DNA of 38,601 nt. Origin: Chitinophaga pinensis. Lineage in GTDB: Bacteria; Bacteroidota; Bacteroidia; AKYH767-A; OLB10. Each line of letters begins with the position of its first letter. The first letter of the stretch is position 1. The stretch lies in assembly GCA_943332105.1 (NCBI GenBank), contig CALQOD010000016.1, forward strand, positions 1 through 38,601, in the 5' to 3' direction. The notes beneath the pieces were generated by a model that saw only the letters and a program-made list of their open reading frames with translations, had not been told where the DNA came from and did not search any database. The translations under genes and the position numbers were made by a program. This document shows positions 8,912 to 17,540 of this stretch, in pieces.

Positions 8912-10027
8912 ATGTTTTCTAGAAAAATATTCTTGGTAATAATTTGCCTTTTTGTGGGTTTGAATCTTTTTGCGTCTAATAGTTTAAAAAGAGATGAAAA
9001 GCATGCGCCAATTTTATCAGTAGAAGAATTAAATCAACTTTACGATCGTGGTGTAAAATATTGGGAGACGGGGAACGGGCGAAGTTCTTTTTATGCCTTA
9101 GATAGCTTACGGAAAATAGATTTGACAACAGAAAATGCAAATATAAAAAGTAAGGGGATGATTTATATTGCCAAGTGTTTTTACTCGCAAAAAAACTTTC
9201 GTTACACTATCAACTATTTGAATCTAGCATTGGTTTTTGGCAAAAATTTTCTCGATTTTGATACCCGAATAAGTATTTATGATATGATGATTACTTGTCA
9301 TCATGCAACAAAAAACAGCTCACAGGAAACCTATTTTGCTCAATTAAAAAAGTCGATCACCGATAGTATTCAAACAGCTAAAATGCAGTTTCAGGTCGAC
9401 TCATTAAAGCAGGCATTAGAAGTTCAAAAAACCACACCAGTAGCTACAAATGAAAATGAAAATCAAACAGCGCCACAAGCCACTACTAATGGAACTAATA
9501 ATGACAACTCTAACTACCTATTAATAATAGCAATAGCTGTTGTAACGATTGGCATTTTACTTTTTATGTTGTTTAGAAAAGGTGAAGGTGGTAAGATTGG
9601 AAAAGCGAAACCTGTTGAGATCCGTAAAATTGATGCAACTCCCAACAAAGGAAGTAATGCATTGATTGAAAAAATTGCTAAGGTGGAACTAGTATTTATT
9701 CGTGCAGAAATATTAGGAGAATACGGCAATAAGAAAACAGTAGTTAAAATCATTAGTGATTACAATACACAGTTGCCATTAATAATAAAAAATTTAGACG
9801 AGGCTATTACCACAAATGATAATGAACCAATCATTACAGCATTATCTTATTTAAAGCCTTACTTAACTGCATTTGGCATGTCGACCACCATGGCTATGCT
9901 AAACGAAGTAGAGGCTGAATCAACAACAGAAAAGACCACTAGGTTATTATCCAGAGTTTTTCAGATCAGAAATCATATTCGACGTGCACACGACGAAACG
10001 AATTCGTTGATGGAGGTGTTAGGCTAG
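8912..10027 (+). CDS. Membrane-anchored protein with degenerate Hpt-like domain
   Basis: A 371-residue protein of unknown function. It has a signal peptide (residues 1-21, ending LFAS), a periplasmic helical region of about 30-170 that looks TPR-like (YIAKCFYSQKNFRYTINYLNLAL), a Gln/Asn/Thr-rich linker, one membrane helix at about 202-221 followed by positive charges, and a cytoplasmic C-terminal domain (250-371). That domain resembles a histidine phosphotransfer (Hpt) four-helix bundle: LPLIIKNLDEAI, then LSYLKPYLTAFGM where Hpt domains usually have AHxLKPxxxxxG. The phospho-accepting His would fall at Ser312. The architecture recalls Bacteroidota TPR-sensor proteins, but without a kinase domain. 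A palindromic repeat begins at its stop codon. The gene is well supported; the Hpt link is inferred. Confidence 0.75.
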   Translation: MFSRKIFLVIICLFVGLNLFASNSLKRDEKHAPILSVEELNQLYDRGVKYWETGNGRSSFYALDSLRKIDLTTENANIKSKGMIYIAKCFYSQKNFRYTINYLNLALVFGKNFLDFDTRISIYDMMITCHHATKNSSQETYFAQLKKSITDSIQTAKMQFQVDSLKQALEVQKTTPVATNENENQTAPQATTNGTNNDNSNYLLIIAIAVVTIGILLFMLFRKGEGGKIGKAKPVEIRKIDATPNKGSNALIEKIAKVELVFIRAEILGEYGNKKTVVKIISDYNTQLPLIIKNLDEAITTNDNEPIITALSYLKPYLTAFGMSTTMAMLNEVEAESTTEKTTRLLSRVFQIRNHIRRAHDETNSLMEVLG

Positions 10028-10317
10028 GTTGCTTCGGCTCCGCTCAGCAACCTGATTTATCGTCTACGCTTAATCGTTTACTTCGACTACGCTCAGTAAA
10101 CGGGATTTATCGACTTCGCTCAGCAAACTAATTTATCCAATTAAATTAAAACGAATTTGACTAGGTTACTGAGCGTAGCCGAAGTAACCTTGTTTATCGA
10201 CTTCGATGTTTAAAATAAATTTGAATAGGTTACTGAGCGTAGCCGAAGTAACCTTGTTTATCTACTTCGATGTTTAAAATAAATTTGACTAGGTTACTGA
10301 GCGTAGCCGAAGTAACC
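10027..10317. repeat. Cluster of REP-like palindromic repeats
   Basis: Between two convergent genes lie five clear imperfect palindromes of 26-28 bp and one decayed copy (about 10106-10129). Clear units are at 10027-10052, 10075-10102, 10163-10190, 10227-10254 and 10291-10317. Each has a 7-8 bp stem, for example AGGTTACT/AGTAACCT, around a core of the type GAGCGTAGCCGA or its complement. The first two units show the core in one orientation and the last three in the other. The first begins at the last base of the upstream gene's stop codon. Such elements recur in many Bacteroidota genomes; I saw no other copy in this window. They could fold in RNA and act as a two-way transcription barrier. 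Confidence 0.85.
10163..10317 (+). repeat. 64-bp tandem direct repeat carrying the palindrome
   Basis: The last three palindromes start at 10163, 10227 and 10291, exactly 64 bp apart. The intervening sequences are near-identical, differing by single bases (for example TATCGACTTCGATG and TATCTACTTCGATG). This is a tandem duplication of palindrome plus spacer, not independent insertion of three palindromes. Confidence 0.85.
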
Positions 10318-10324
10318 GTGATAA

Positions 10325-11665
10325 TTAATTCAAAGCTGCCAAAATTTTATTTTCCACGGCTTCGCTATTCCAGCTTTGTTCGATATTATCCATTGCCATT
10401 ACCGATTGCATAATAGCCTCTTGTTTATTACCAATACGTAAAGCTTCACTATATCGAATTTGTGGACTATAAGTAACCATCGTATAAAGAGGGATCCACT
10501 TATCAGGATGTTTTTCGCTAAACCAGGCCTCAATTTTTTTCTGTAATAAGAAAGAAGGATTACCTACTCTATCACGCATCTCGATAAAATTTGCTAACGC
10601 TAATTCTGCAATAGCATCGGCATCAGGCTTTCTTAAATTTTGAAATTCTTCAAAAATAATATTCCAATTATCGCCATGATTTTCCATTAATTCATTCAGC
10701 ACAACACAATCTTCAAATCCACAGTTCATTCCTTGTCCGTAAAACGGCACAATAGCATGCGCAGCGTCACCCAACATAAGAACTTTATCCTGATAGCGCC
10801 AAGGGAAACAACGAACGGTTACTAATGATGAAGAGGGATTATTAAAGAAGTCTTGCTTAAGTGTTGGAACCAACGGAATCAAATCAGCAAAATTATCTTC
10901 GAAGAACTTCATCATTTTTTCTTCGGTGTCAATTGCTTTAAAAGACTCCTGGCCATTCATAGGATAAAACAAAGTACACGTAAAACTCTTATCCATATTA
11001 GGCAATGCAATTATCATAAAAGAATTGCGTGGCCAAATATGCAACGCACTTGGATCCATAGCAAACTCTCCATCGGCAGTTGGAGGAATAGATAATTCCT
11101 TATAGCCATGCTCCAGATATGTTTGCGAATAATTAAACATATCCGTTGTTAACTGAAACTGTAAACGCCCTGAAGAATATGCACCATCGGTAGAGAATAT
11201 ACGATCAGGATGAACTTCAACAACTTCTTTTGATTCTGTGTTTTCAAACTTAGCAGAACATGATTTCAAATCAACATCTAAACAACGATGATTAAAAATA
11301 ATTTTTACTCCATGCTCTTCGGCTAAATCCATCAAAACACAATTTAATCCACCACGCGAAACGGAGTTGATTACCTGTCCATCTTTACCATAGGCTTGAT
11401 AAGTCAGTTCTCCTTTTACACTATGCATCATACGACCTGCCATGGGGATTGCAACTTTTTTTATTTCATCAACGATTCCAACACCTGCTAATCCTCTCCA
11501 CCCTCTATCGCTTAGTGCAAGATTAATTGAACGACCTGCGCTGATTCTATTTTTTCTTAGATCGGAACGACGTTCATAAACAGTAACATTATATCCGCGT
11601 TTTGCTAAATAGATACTTAACAATGAACCAACAAGACCTGAACCGATAACAGTAAAATTTTTCAT
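10325..11665 (-). CDS. kmo: Kynurenine 3-monooxygenase
   Basis: A FAD-dependent hydroxylase that converts L-kynurenine to 3-hydroxykynurenine with NADPH and O2, in tryptophan catabolism and de novo NAD synthesis. The Rossmann FAD motif opens the protein (MKNFTVIGSGLVGSLLSIYL, then VYERR). The second FAD motif LGDAAHAIVPFYGQGMN, at about residues 298-314, matches the KMO active-site region. The ATG at 11665 puts this fold at the N-terminus; the track's longer start adds 12 residues that the family does not need. At 446 residues it is typical. It lies downstream of kynU on the same strand, with a 242-bp gap holding no recognisable gene. No 3-hydroxyanthranilate dioxygenase or tryptophan dioxygenase gene is in the window. 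Confidence 0.94.
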   Translation of the reverse strand: MKNFTVIGSGLVGSLLSIYLAKRGYNVTVYERRSDLRKNRISAGRSINLALSDRGWRGLAGVGIVDEIKKVAIPMAGRMMHSVKGELTYQAYGKDGQVINSVSRGGLNCVLMDLAEEHGVKIIFNHRCLDVDLKSCSAKFENTESKEVVEVHPDRIFSTDGAYSSGRLQFQLTTDMFNYSQTYLEHGYKELSIPPTADGEFAMDPSALHIWPRNSFMIIALPNMDKSFTCTLFYPMNGQESFKAIDTEEKMMKFFEDNFADLIPLVPTLKQDFFNNPSSSLVTVRCFPWRYQDKVLMLGDAAHAIVPFYGQGMNCGFEDCVVLNELMENHGDNWNIIFEEFQNLRKPDADAIAELALANFIEMRDRVGNPSFLLQKKIEAWFSEKHPDKWIPLYTMVTYSPQIRYSEALRIGNKQEAIMQSVMAMDNIEQSWNSEAVENKILAALN

Positions 11666-11907
11666 GATAGAAATATGATTTTCAAGCGCCAAATTAAACA
11701 AAACAAGCGTAAATATTTATTTAAATTTGCAGTATATGACAAAGAGTAAGTTGAGAAAAATACAATTGCTTTTTTCAGTAGGTTTCTCTCTAATAAAATC
11801 AGGCTCTGCTCATTTACAAATCATTATTTGATATTAAAATTAGCAGGCCAAATTGTACTTTATAGTCTATAAGTAAAACATCATACAATATTGATATTGG
11901 GGCATTT

Positions 11908-13224
11908 TTACAGCGCCTCTATCGCATCTTTCAAGATTTGGCCAAATCTATAAACATCATTAAAACTATTATATAACGGCACCGGAGCTACGCGAATAAC
12001 GCCACTTCCTCTGCCCTCTTGATCGGGCTCACGCCAATCGGAAATAACACCTTTGCTTGTTAATGTATCGAATATACTTTTGCCATCTGTTTCAAATTTT
12101 AACGATAGCTGACAACCTTGATACTGTTCGGAAAATGGAGTGATTACTTTTACTAAATCACTTTTATTACAACTTGCAAGGACATCTTTAATTACAAATT
12201 GTAAATAAGAAGTAAGTGCATTACTTTTAGTTACTAATCGATCCATACCCGCTTCATCAAACAATTCGAAGGAAGCACGCAGAGCAGCCATTTCGAGAAT
12301 AGGCGCATTACTTAATTGCCAGCTATCGGCAGTTAAAACAGGTGTAAACTGATGAGGCATTTTAAATCTCGTTGCGGGATCATTTCCCCACCATCCGGCG
12401 AAGCGAGGCAAATGAGGATTTTTAACATGTTTTTCATTCACGAAAATTCCTCCTACCGTTCCTGGTCCGCCGTTTAAATATTTATAAGAACACCAGGCAG
12501 CAAAATCAACATTCCACTGATGCAATTCTAATTTTAAATTTCCCGCTGCATGTGCTAAATCAAAGCCAGCATAGGCACCTACTTCATGTGCTGCTTCTGT
12601 TATTTTTTTAAAGTCGAGTACTTGTCCTGTGAAATAATGAACCCCACCAAACATTACTAACGCTAACTCATCACCGCAATCATCAATTGCTTGTAAAATA
12701 TCATCTTCATTAATTAATTCAGAGCCTTCTGTTGGCTCTATTTCAATAATTGCATCATCTGGATCGAAGCCATGAAAGCGAGCTTGTGACTGAAGAGCAT
12801 AGCGATCAGAAGGGAATGCGCCAGCTTCACATATAATCTTATAGCGATCTTTGGTTGGTCTGTAAAAAGAGACTAACAGTAAATGAAGGTTCACCGTTAA
12901 GTGATTCATGATTGCAATTTCAATAGGCTTTGCACCTACAATTCGTGCTGCAGAATCACGCACTAATTCATGGTAGGCAAACCAACCTGTATCTTTTTTA
13001 AAATGCCCCTCTACTCCTAACTGGGCCCAATCTGTTAATTCCTGATTGACATAAACAATTACATTCTTAGGTTGCAATCCTAATGAGTTACCACAAAAGT
13101 AAACGGTATCCTCTCCATTGTGTTGAGGAATATTAAAACGGCCACGCATATACGCTAACTCATCATCGCTGTCAGATTTTTCAGCAAATGTTTTTGTGTT
13201 TTCGTATGTGTTAGTCAAACTCAT
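11908..13224 (-). CDS. kynU: Kynureninase
   Basis: A PLP enzyme that cleaves kynurenine or 3-hydroxykynurenine to anthranilate or 3-hydroxyanthranilate plus alanine. Family marks include YFCGNSLGLQPK, MNHLTVNLHLL, EAGAFPSDRYA, GFDLAHAAGN and the PLP lysine in WCSYKYLNGGPGTVGG (Lys248 from the chosen start), then RVAPVPLYNSF near the end. The track starts at a TTG (13248) that lies in the T-tract of the ctaD terminator, so I use the ATG at 13224 (MSLTNTYENTK), giving 438 residues. Only 26 bp separate that ATG from the terminator stem, so its own promoter is not obvious. Confidence 0.94.
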   Translation of the reverse strand: MSLTNTYENTKTFAEKSDSDDELAYMRGRFNIPQHNGEDTVYFCGNSLGLQPKNVIVYVNQELTDWAQLGVEGHFKKDTGWFAYHELVRDSAARIVGAKPIEIAIMNHLTVNLHLLLVSFYRPTKDRYKIICEAGAFPSDRYALQSQARFHGFDPDDAIIEIEPTEGSELINEDDILQAIDDCGDELALVMFGGVHYFTGQVLDFKKITEAAHEVGAYAGFDLAHAAGNLKLELHQWNVDFAAWCSYKYLNGGPGTVGGIFVNEKHVKNPHLPRFAGWWGNDPATRFKMPHQFTPVLTADSWQLSNAPILEMAALRASFELFDEAGMDRLVTKSNALTSYLQFVIKDVLASCNKSDLVKVITPFSEQYQGCQLSLKFETDGKSIFDTLTSKGVISDWREPDQEGRGSGVIRVAPVPLYNSFNDVYRFGQILKDAIEAL

Positions 13225-13250
13225 TGTTTGAATTATTGATTTAAACAAAA

Positions 13251-13274
13251 GAAGGCACTCAAAAGAGTGCCTTC
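13251..13274 (-). terminator. Rho-independent terminator of the act-cta operon
   Basis: A perfect 10-bp stem, GAAGGCACTC/GAGTGCCTTC, with a 4-base loop, lies 18 bp after the ctaD stop. On the minus strand it is followed by TTTTGTTT. It ends the respiratory operon just before kynU. Confidence 0.88.
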
Positions 13275-13292
13275 GCTAATTATTATTTTTTA

Positions 13293-15128
13293 TTAATGAT
13301 CATGAGATGTATTACTCTCAGGTGTTTCAGAGAACGGAACAGTCTGAGGAATAAAATCTTCTGGAGCCCCTGGCTTACTATAATCATAAGGCCAACGGTG
13401 AACTTCTGGAAGTGCTCCAGGCCAGTTACCATGTAAATGCTCTATTGGTGCAGTCCATTCAAGCGTATTTGCTTTCCAAGGATTTTGAACAGACTTCTTA
13501 CCATAGCGCATGCTATAATAGAAATTGAACAAGAAAATAAGCTGTGCTAAACCACCGATAATCGCGAATACAGTAACAATATGATTAATATTTACTAAAG
13601 CATCGAATGACTCGTATGATGTAAATGCATAATAACGTCGAGGCATACCCGCTAATCCTAAGAAGTGCATTGGGAAGAAAGTTCCATACAATCCAATTAA
13701 TGTCAACCAAAAATGGATATAACCCAATTTCTTATTCATCATTCTTCCATACATACGAGGGAACCAATGATAAACACCTGCAAACATACCAAAGATAGCT
13801 GAAGACCCCATTACTATGTGGAAGTGAGCTACTACGAAATAAGTATCGTGAATATTAATATCTAATGCTGAGTCGCCTAAAATGACACCCGTTAAACCAC
13901 CAGTAATAAATGTTGATACTAATCCGATACCGAATAACATTTGGGGGGTAAACTGAATATTACCTTTCCATAGAGTAGTTATATAGTTAAACACTTTTAC
14001 AGCAGATGGGATTGCAACCAATAAAGTAGTGAATACGAATACTGAACCTAAGAATGGATTCATGCCCGTTATAAACATATGATGACCCCAAACAACGAAC
14101 GACAAGAAAGCAATTACTAACATTGAACCAATCATAGCTTTGTAACCGAAGATTGGTTTACGAGAATTTACAGATATTACTTCTGAAGCTAAGCCTAATG
14201 CAGGTAACAAAACGATATATACTTCTGGGTGACCTAAGAACCAAAATAAATGTTGATATAAAATTGGAGAACCACCAGCATGATCCAAAGGTGCTCCATC
14301 AATAAAGATATCGCTTAGATAGAAGCTAGTTCCAAAACTTCTGTCGAATACTAACAATAATGAAGCTGCTAATAAAACAGGAAATGATAATACTCCAAGT
14401 ATTGCAGTAATGAAGAATGCCCAAATTGTTAAAGGAAGGCGTGTCATCATCATGCCTTTTGTTCTTAAATTCAAAACAGTAGTAATGTAGTTTATACCAC
14501 CTAATAACGACGAAGCAATGAATAAGACCATTGAGATTAACCATAAAGTCATCCCTAAACCAGAACCTGGAATAGCCTGCGGCAATGCACTTAAAGGAGG
14601 ATAAACTGTCCACCCACCAGAAGCAGGACCTGATTCAACTCCTAAGGATATAAGCATTACAACACTTGATAAAGCGAAGAACCAAAATGACAAGGCATTT
14701 AAAAATCCTGAAGCCATATCGCGTGCTCCCACTTGAAGAGGAATGAGTAAATTCGAGAATGTTCCGCTTAAGCCACCAGTTAAAACAAAAAATACCATGA
14801 TAGTACCATGTATAGTAACTAACGCCAAATAAAACCCTGGATCGAGCTTACCATCTTTTCCCCATTTGCCAATTATATCTTCCAAGAAAGGGATTTTTGT
14901 ATCTGGCCATGCCAATTGCATACGGAATATTAGCGACATAAACATCGCTAAAAAAGCCATAAAGATTGCAGTGTTTAAAAACTGCTTAGCAATCATTTTA
15001 TGATCGGTAGTAAATATATACTTCGACCAAAAATTATCGTCGTGATCGTGATCATGATCATGATGACCGTGAGCGTGACCATGTGCATCTGCACTATGAG
15101 CAATGTGTTTATTTGGAGTCACTTCCAT
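13293..15128 (-). CDS. ctaD: Cytochrome c oxidase subunit I
   Basis: The catalytic subunit of the terminal oxidase, with a low-spin heme and the heme/CuB oxygen-reduction site. Its 611 residues hold about 12 membrane helices. GHPEVY (residues 299-304) supplies the CuB His300, the His-Tyr crosslink Tyr304 and the proton-channel glutamate of A1-type oxidases. VVWGHHMF supplies the two other CuB histidines (349, 350). HDTYFVVAHFHIVMG gives the heme ligands. The N-terminus is unusual: ten histidines between residues 8 and 29 (HGHAHGHHDHDHDHDD), on the cytoplasmic side. It is the last gene of the operon; subunits III and IV do not follow. Confidence 0.97.
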   Translation of the reverse strand: MEVTPNKHIAHSADAHGHAHGHHDHDHDHDDNFWSKYIFTTDHKMIAKQFLNTAIFMAFLAMFMSLIFRMQLAWPDTKIPFLEDIIGKWGKDGKLDPGFYLALVTIHGTIMVFFVLTGGLSGTFSNLLIPLQVGARDMASGFLNALSFWFFALSSVVMLISLGVESGPASGGWTVYPPLSALPQAIPGSGLGMTLWLISMVLFIASSLLGGINYITTVLNLRTKGMMMTRLPLTIWAFFITAILGVLSFPVLLAASLLLVFDRSFGTSFYLSDIFIDGAPLDHAGGSPILYQHLFWFLGHPEVYIVLLPALGLASEVISVNSRKPIFGYKAMIGSMLVIAFLSFVVWGHHMFITGMNPFLGSVFVFTTLLVAIPSAVKVFNYITTLWKGNIQFTPQMLFGIGLVSTFITGGLTGVILGDSALDINIHDTYFVVAHFHIVMGSSAIFGMFAGVYHWFPRMYGRMMNKKLGYIHFWLTLIGLYGTFFPMHFLGLAGMPRRYYAFTSYESFDALVNINHIVTVFAIIGGLAQLIFLFNFYYSMRYGKKSVQNPWKANTLEWTAPIEHLHGNWPGALPEVHRWPYDYSKPGAPEDFIPQTVPFSETPESNTSHDH

Positions 15129-15174
15129 GTGAAAGTTATTTTTCGTTTAATTGGTTAAACAAATTATTTATTTA

Positions 15175-16203
15175 CTATTTTAAAACTGTTGTTGCAGCTG
15201 CCATTGTTGCAGTTGGGGCAGCAGTCGTTGAATCTGTTGCAAGAGGGAATACTAATGGTTGTGATTTCAACCATTTATTATATTCATCCATTTCAACTAC
15301 ACGTACTGGCATTTTCATATTATAATGCGCAACACCACAAACTTTATTACAAAGCATTACATATTCAAACTTAGGATTCTTTGTTTCTTTTTGCATTTCA
15401 ACAGTTGTCATAGTTGGCTTAAAAAAGAAACGAGTTGTCATACCTGGAACTGCGTTCATTTGCACACGAAAATGAGGTAAATAAACAGAGTGGATTACAT
15501 CACGAGAATTAATAACCAACTCTATTTCACCTCCTTTTGGCATTACTAATTCATTCGAGATAATATCATCAGCAGAAGCTTTATCAGTTGAATCAACACC
15601 TATAGGATTGGCATCAGTAATGAGACGGAAATTAGTTTTACCTAAATTCTTATCAGCACCAGTATATCGAGTAGTAAAAACAAATTGCTTTGCATAAATC
15701 TGGATCTTCAATCCTTCCATCTTATCAGATTTATTAGTGATATCATTCCACTCGCGCATTCCAGTTACAATTAATGCAGCTAAAACAACAGTGGGGATAA
15801 TTGTCCAAATTGCTTCCAATTTATTATTATCATAAAAATAGAAAGACCTTCTATTTTTATTGAATTTGTATTTGAATGCAAAGAAAAACAATAGGATTTG
15901 CGTAATCAGGAATGTGATGATTAATACGATCCAGTTTACTGACATTAAATTATCAATTGCAACTCCATGTTCTGATGCAGAAACTGGCAACATCAATGGA
16001 GAATATGCATTAATAAGATAAAACATGGTAATTAGTCCTACAATTAAGAACGTAAGCATACCGATACTATTCCAGCGGTTTGCACTTTCCTGTTCTGCTG
16101 CTTCGTTTTCTTCCGAAAGCTTAGATGCTATTGCCGCTACATTGGCTAAGCGAACTAAAACAAGAGTTCCAAAAACGACTGCTAAGATGAGCAAGATATT
16201 CAT
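15175..16203 (-). CDS. ctaC: Cytochrome c oxidase subunit II
   Basis: Carries the CuA centre that takes electrons from cytochrome c or complex III into subunit I. It has N-terminal membrane segments (1-24, 47-66 and 90-110), a helix at about 131-148, and a periplasmic cupredoxin domain. CuA ligands are present: His238 in DVIHSVYLPHF, then Cys285, Cys289, His293 and Met296 in CNKVCGVAHYNM. There is no fused cytochrome c domain, so the electron donor must be another heme protein; ActA or ActE, encoded upstream, are the natural candidates. The aromatic patch before the CuA domain reads YAKQFVFTTRY, with Phe where the family has Trp. The 342-residue length is normal, with an Ala/Thr-rich tail. 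Confidence 0.96.
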   Translation of the reverse strand: MNILLILAVVFGTLVLVRLANVAAIASKLSEENEAAEQESANRWNSIGMLTFLIVGLITMFYLINAYSPLMLPVSASEHGVAIDNLMSVNWIVLIITFLITQILLFFFAFKYKFNKNRRSFYFYDNNKLEAIWTIIPTVVLAALIVTGMREWNDITNKSDKMEGLKIQIYAKQFVFTTRYTGADKNLGKTNFRLITDANPIGVDSTDKASADDIISNELVMPKGGEIELVINSRDVIHSVYLPHFRVQMNAVPGMTTRFFFKPTMTTVEMQKETKNPKFEYVMLCNKVCGVAHYNMKMPVRVVEMDEYNKWLKSQPLVFPLATDSTTAAPTATMAAATTVLK

Positions 16204-16252
16204 ATAGAGTGTTGGTTGAGGGGATATTGAATTATTAAATTATTTCTTTTTA

Positions 16253-17512
16253 TTAGATAGCATGATGTAAGCTCTCTTCAAGCAATGGGTGATTTTTTGC
16301 AATCAATGGGGCCTTGCTTAAATGATGTTGAACAAGGTACATGAACAAGCCGATAAATCCTAATGTAGTTCCGATTTCCATTAATCCAACAGATCCTAAC
16401 GACAAGGCATTGCCGTGATGTGCTCCAGCTTCAGCAGCATGATGACCTGCAGTTAACATTGAACCAGGAATTACCATTACAAATGTATCTATCCAGTGAC
16501 CGATAAAGATAACGATAGACATATACATTAGTAAGTATAATTTTCTTTTTGCATCTCTTGTCATTAATATTACAAAAGGTGCAATAAAGTTAATGAAGAA
16601 TGAACCTAACCACCATCCACGATAGTGATCTTGACGCAACATGAAATAGGTTACTTCTTCAGGAATGTTAGCATACCAGATTAACATAAACTGACAAAAC
16701 CATAAGTACGTCCAGAAAATACTGAAAGCAAACATAAACTTACCGATATCATGCAAGTGATGCTCTGTAACTTCCTGTAAATAACCTTTTGATTTTAAGT
16801 AAGTAATTGTAAAAATCAATGCTGCAATTGAAGTAATGAACATACCCGCAAATGTGTACCAAGCGAATAGGGTGCTGTACCAATGAGCGTCAATACTCAT
16901 AATAAAATCCCACGACATTATTGATTCCGTAATTGCGAACAAAACTAAGAACTTAGCAGCTGCGCCTCTATTCTTTTTCCAATAAACAACACCGTCGCCT
17001 TCATCGCTTAACAAAGAATTCTTTCTAAATAATTTTACGAAATACGTCCAAATTGTAAAAAAAGCAACGATACGAATCCAAAAGAAAGCCGGATTTAAAA
17101 ATGCGCTTTTACCTGCAATAATTGAATCATAATTTTCAGCGCCAGGAGTTGTTATTCCTGGGGCCATCCAATGATACAGTGACTGACCTCCGAATGCAAT
17201 TATCAAAATCATAATTACACCAGCAACAGGCAATGCCTGCCCCATTGCTTCTACTGGTCTTTTAATTACTGCGCTCCATCCTACTTCGGCAACATATTGC
17301 ACTGCTAGGAAGAAAGTTGCACATAGCGCCATTCCCATGAACATAAAGTTGTTCATTAATAAGTTTGACCATGTTTGAGTGTGATGGGTTGCAAACTGTG
17401 AAATGATTGCTATTAATCCAATAATAATCATTACGCCTGCAATCATTCTGTTTTTTCGGGTAAACTCGTATGGTTTCGTACTTGTTACCTCAATATGTTG
17501 ATGGTGTCCCAT
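16253..17512 (-). CDS. actF: Alternative complex III membrane subunit ActF
   Basis: One of the two large integral-membrane subunits of the quinol:electron-acceptor oxidoreductase (alternative complex III), paralogous in fold to ActC. The 419 residues contain about ten hydrophobic helices. FMFMGMALCATFFLAVQYVAEVGWS, SIMSWDFIMSIDAHWYSTLF and WYANIPEEVTYF are typical of this subunit family. It begins with His-rich MGHHQHIE. The gene order actE-actF-ctaC supports the assignment. It probably takes part in complex stability or proton translocation rather than in the main quinol site. Confidence 0.92.
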   Translation of the reverse strand: MGHHQHIEVTSTKPYEFTRKNRMIAGVMIIIGLIAIISQFATHHTQTWSNLLMNNFMFMGMALCATFFLAVQYVAEVGWSAVIKRPVEAMGQALPVAGVIMILIIAFGGQSLYHWMAPGITTPGAENYDSIIAGKSAFLNPAFFWIRIVAFFTIWTYFVKLFRKNSLLSDEGDGVVYWKKNRGAAAKFLVLFAITESIMSWDFIMSIDAHWYSTLFAWYTFAGMFITSIAALIFTITYLKSKGYLQEVTEHHLHDIGKFMFAFSIFWTYLWFCQFMLIWYANIPEEVTYFMLRQDHYRGWWLGSFFINFIAPFVILMTRDAKRKLYLLMYMSIVIFIGHWIDTFVMVIPGSMLTAGHHAAEAGAHHGNALSLGSVGLMEIGTTLGFIGLFMYLVQHHLSKAPLIAKNHPLLEESLHHAI

Positions 17513-17540
17513 AATTAATCGTTGATCGGTATTGAAATTA

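Noticed and set aside
10027-10317. Repeat cluster as a CRISPR array
   Set aside because: There are too few units, the spacers are near-identical or very short, units change orientation, and no cas gene is present.
11736-11834. 32-codon plus-strand ORF (MTKSKLRKIQ...) between kmo and kynU, with TAAATTTG just upstream
   Set aside because: It is tiny, has no family match that I recognise, no -33 element, and would be leaderless in a spacer between minus-strand genes. Chance is the simpler reading.
13225-13248. TTG start of kynU at 13248
   Set aside because: The codon lies in the T-tract of the ctaD terminator; the ATG at 13224 gives the expected kynureninase N-terminus.
13251-13274. Hairpin before kynU as a riboswitch or attenuator
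   Set aside because: A short perfect stem with a four-base loop and a T-tract just after the ctaD stop is fully explained as a terminator. No alternative pairing or leader peptide is visible.
14326-14613. 95-aa minus-strand ORF inside ctaD, and other short ORFs opposite or inside long genes
   Set aside because: They overlap strongly conserved coding sequence in another frame and have no features of their own.
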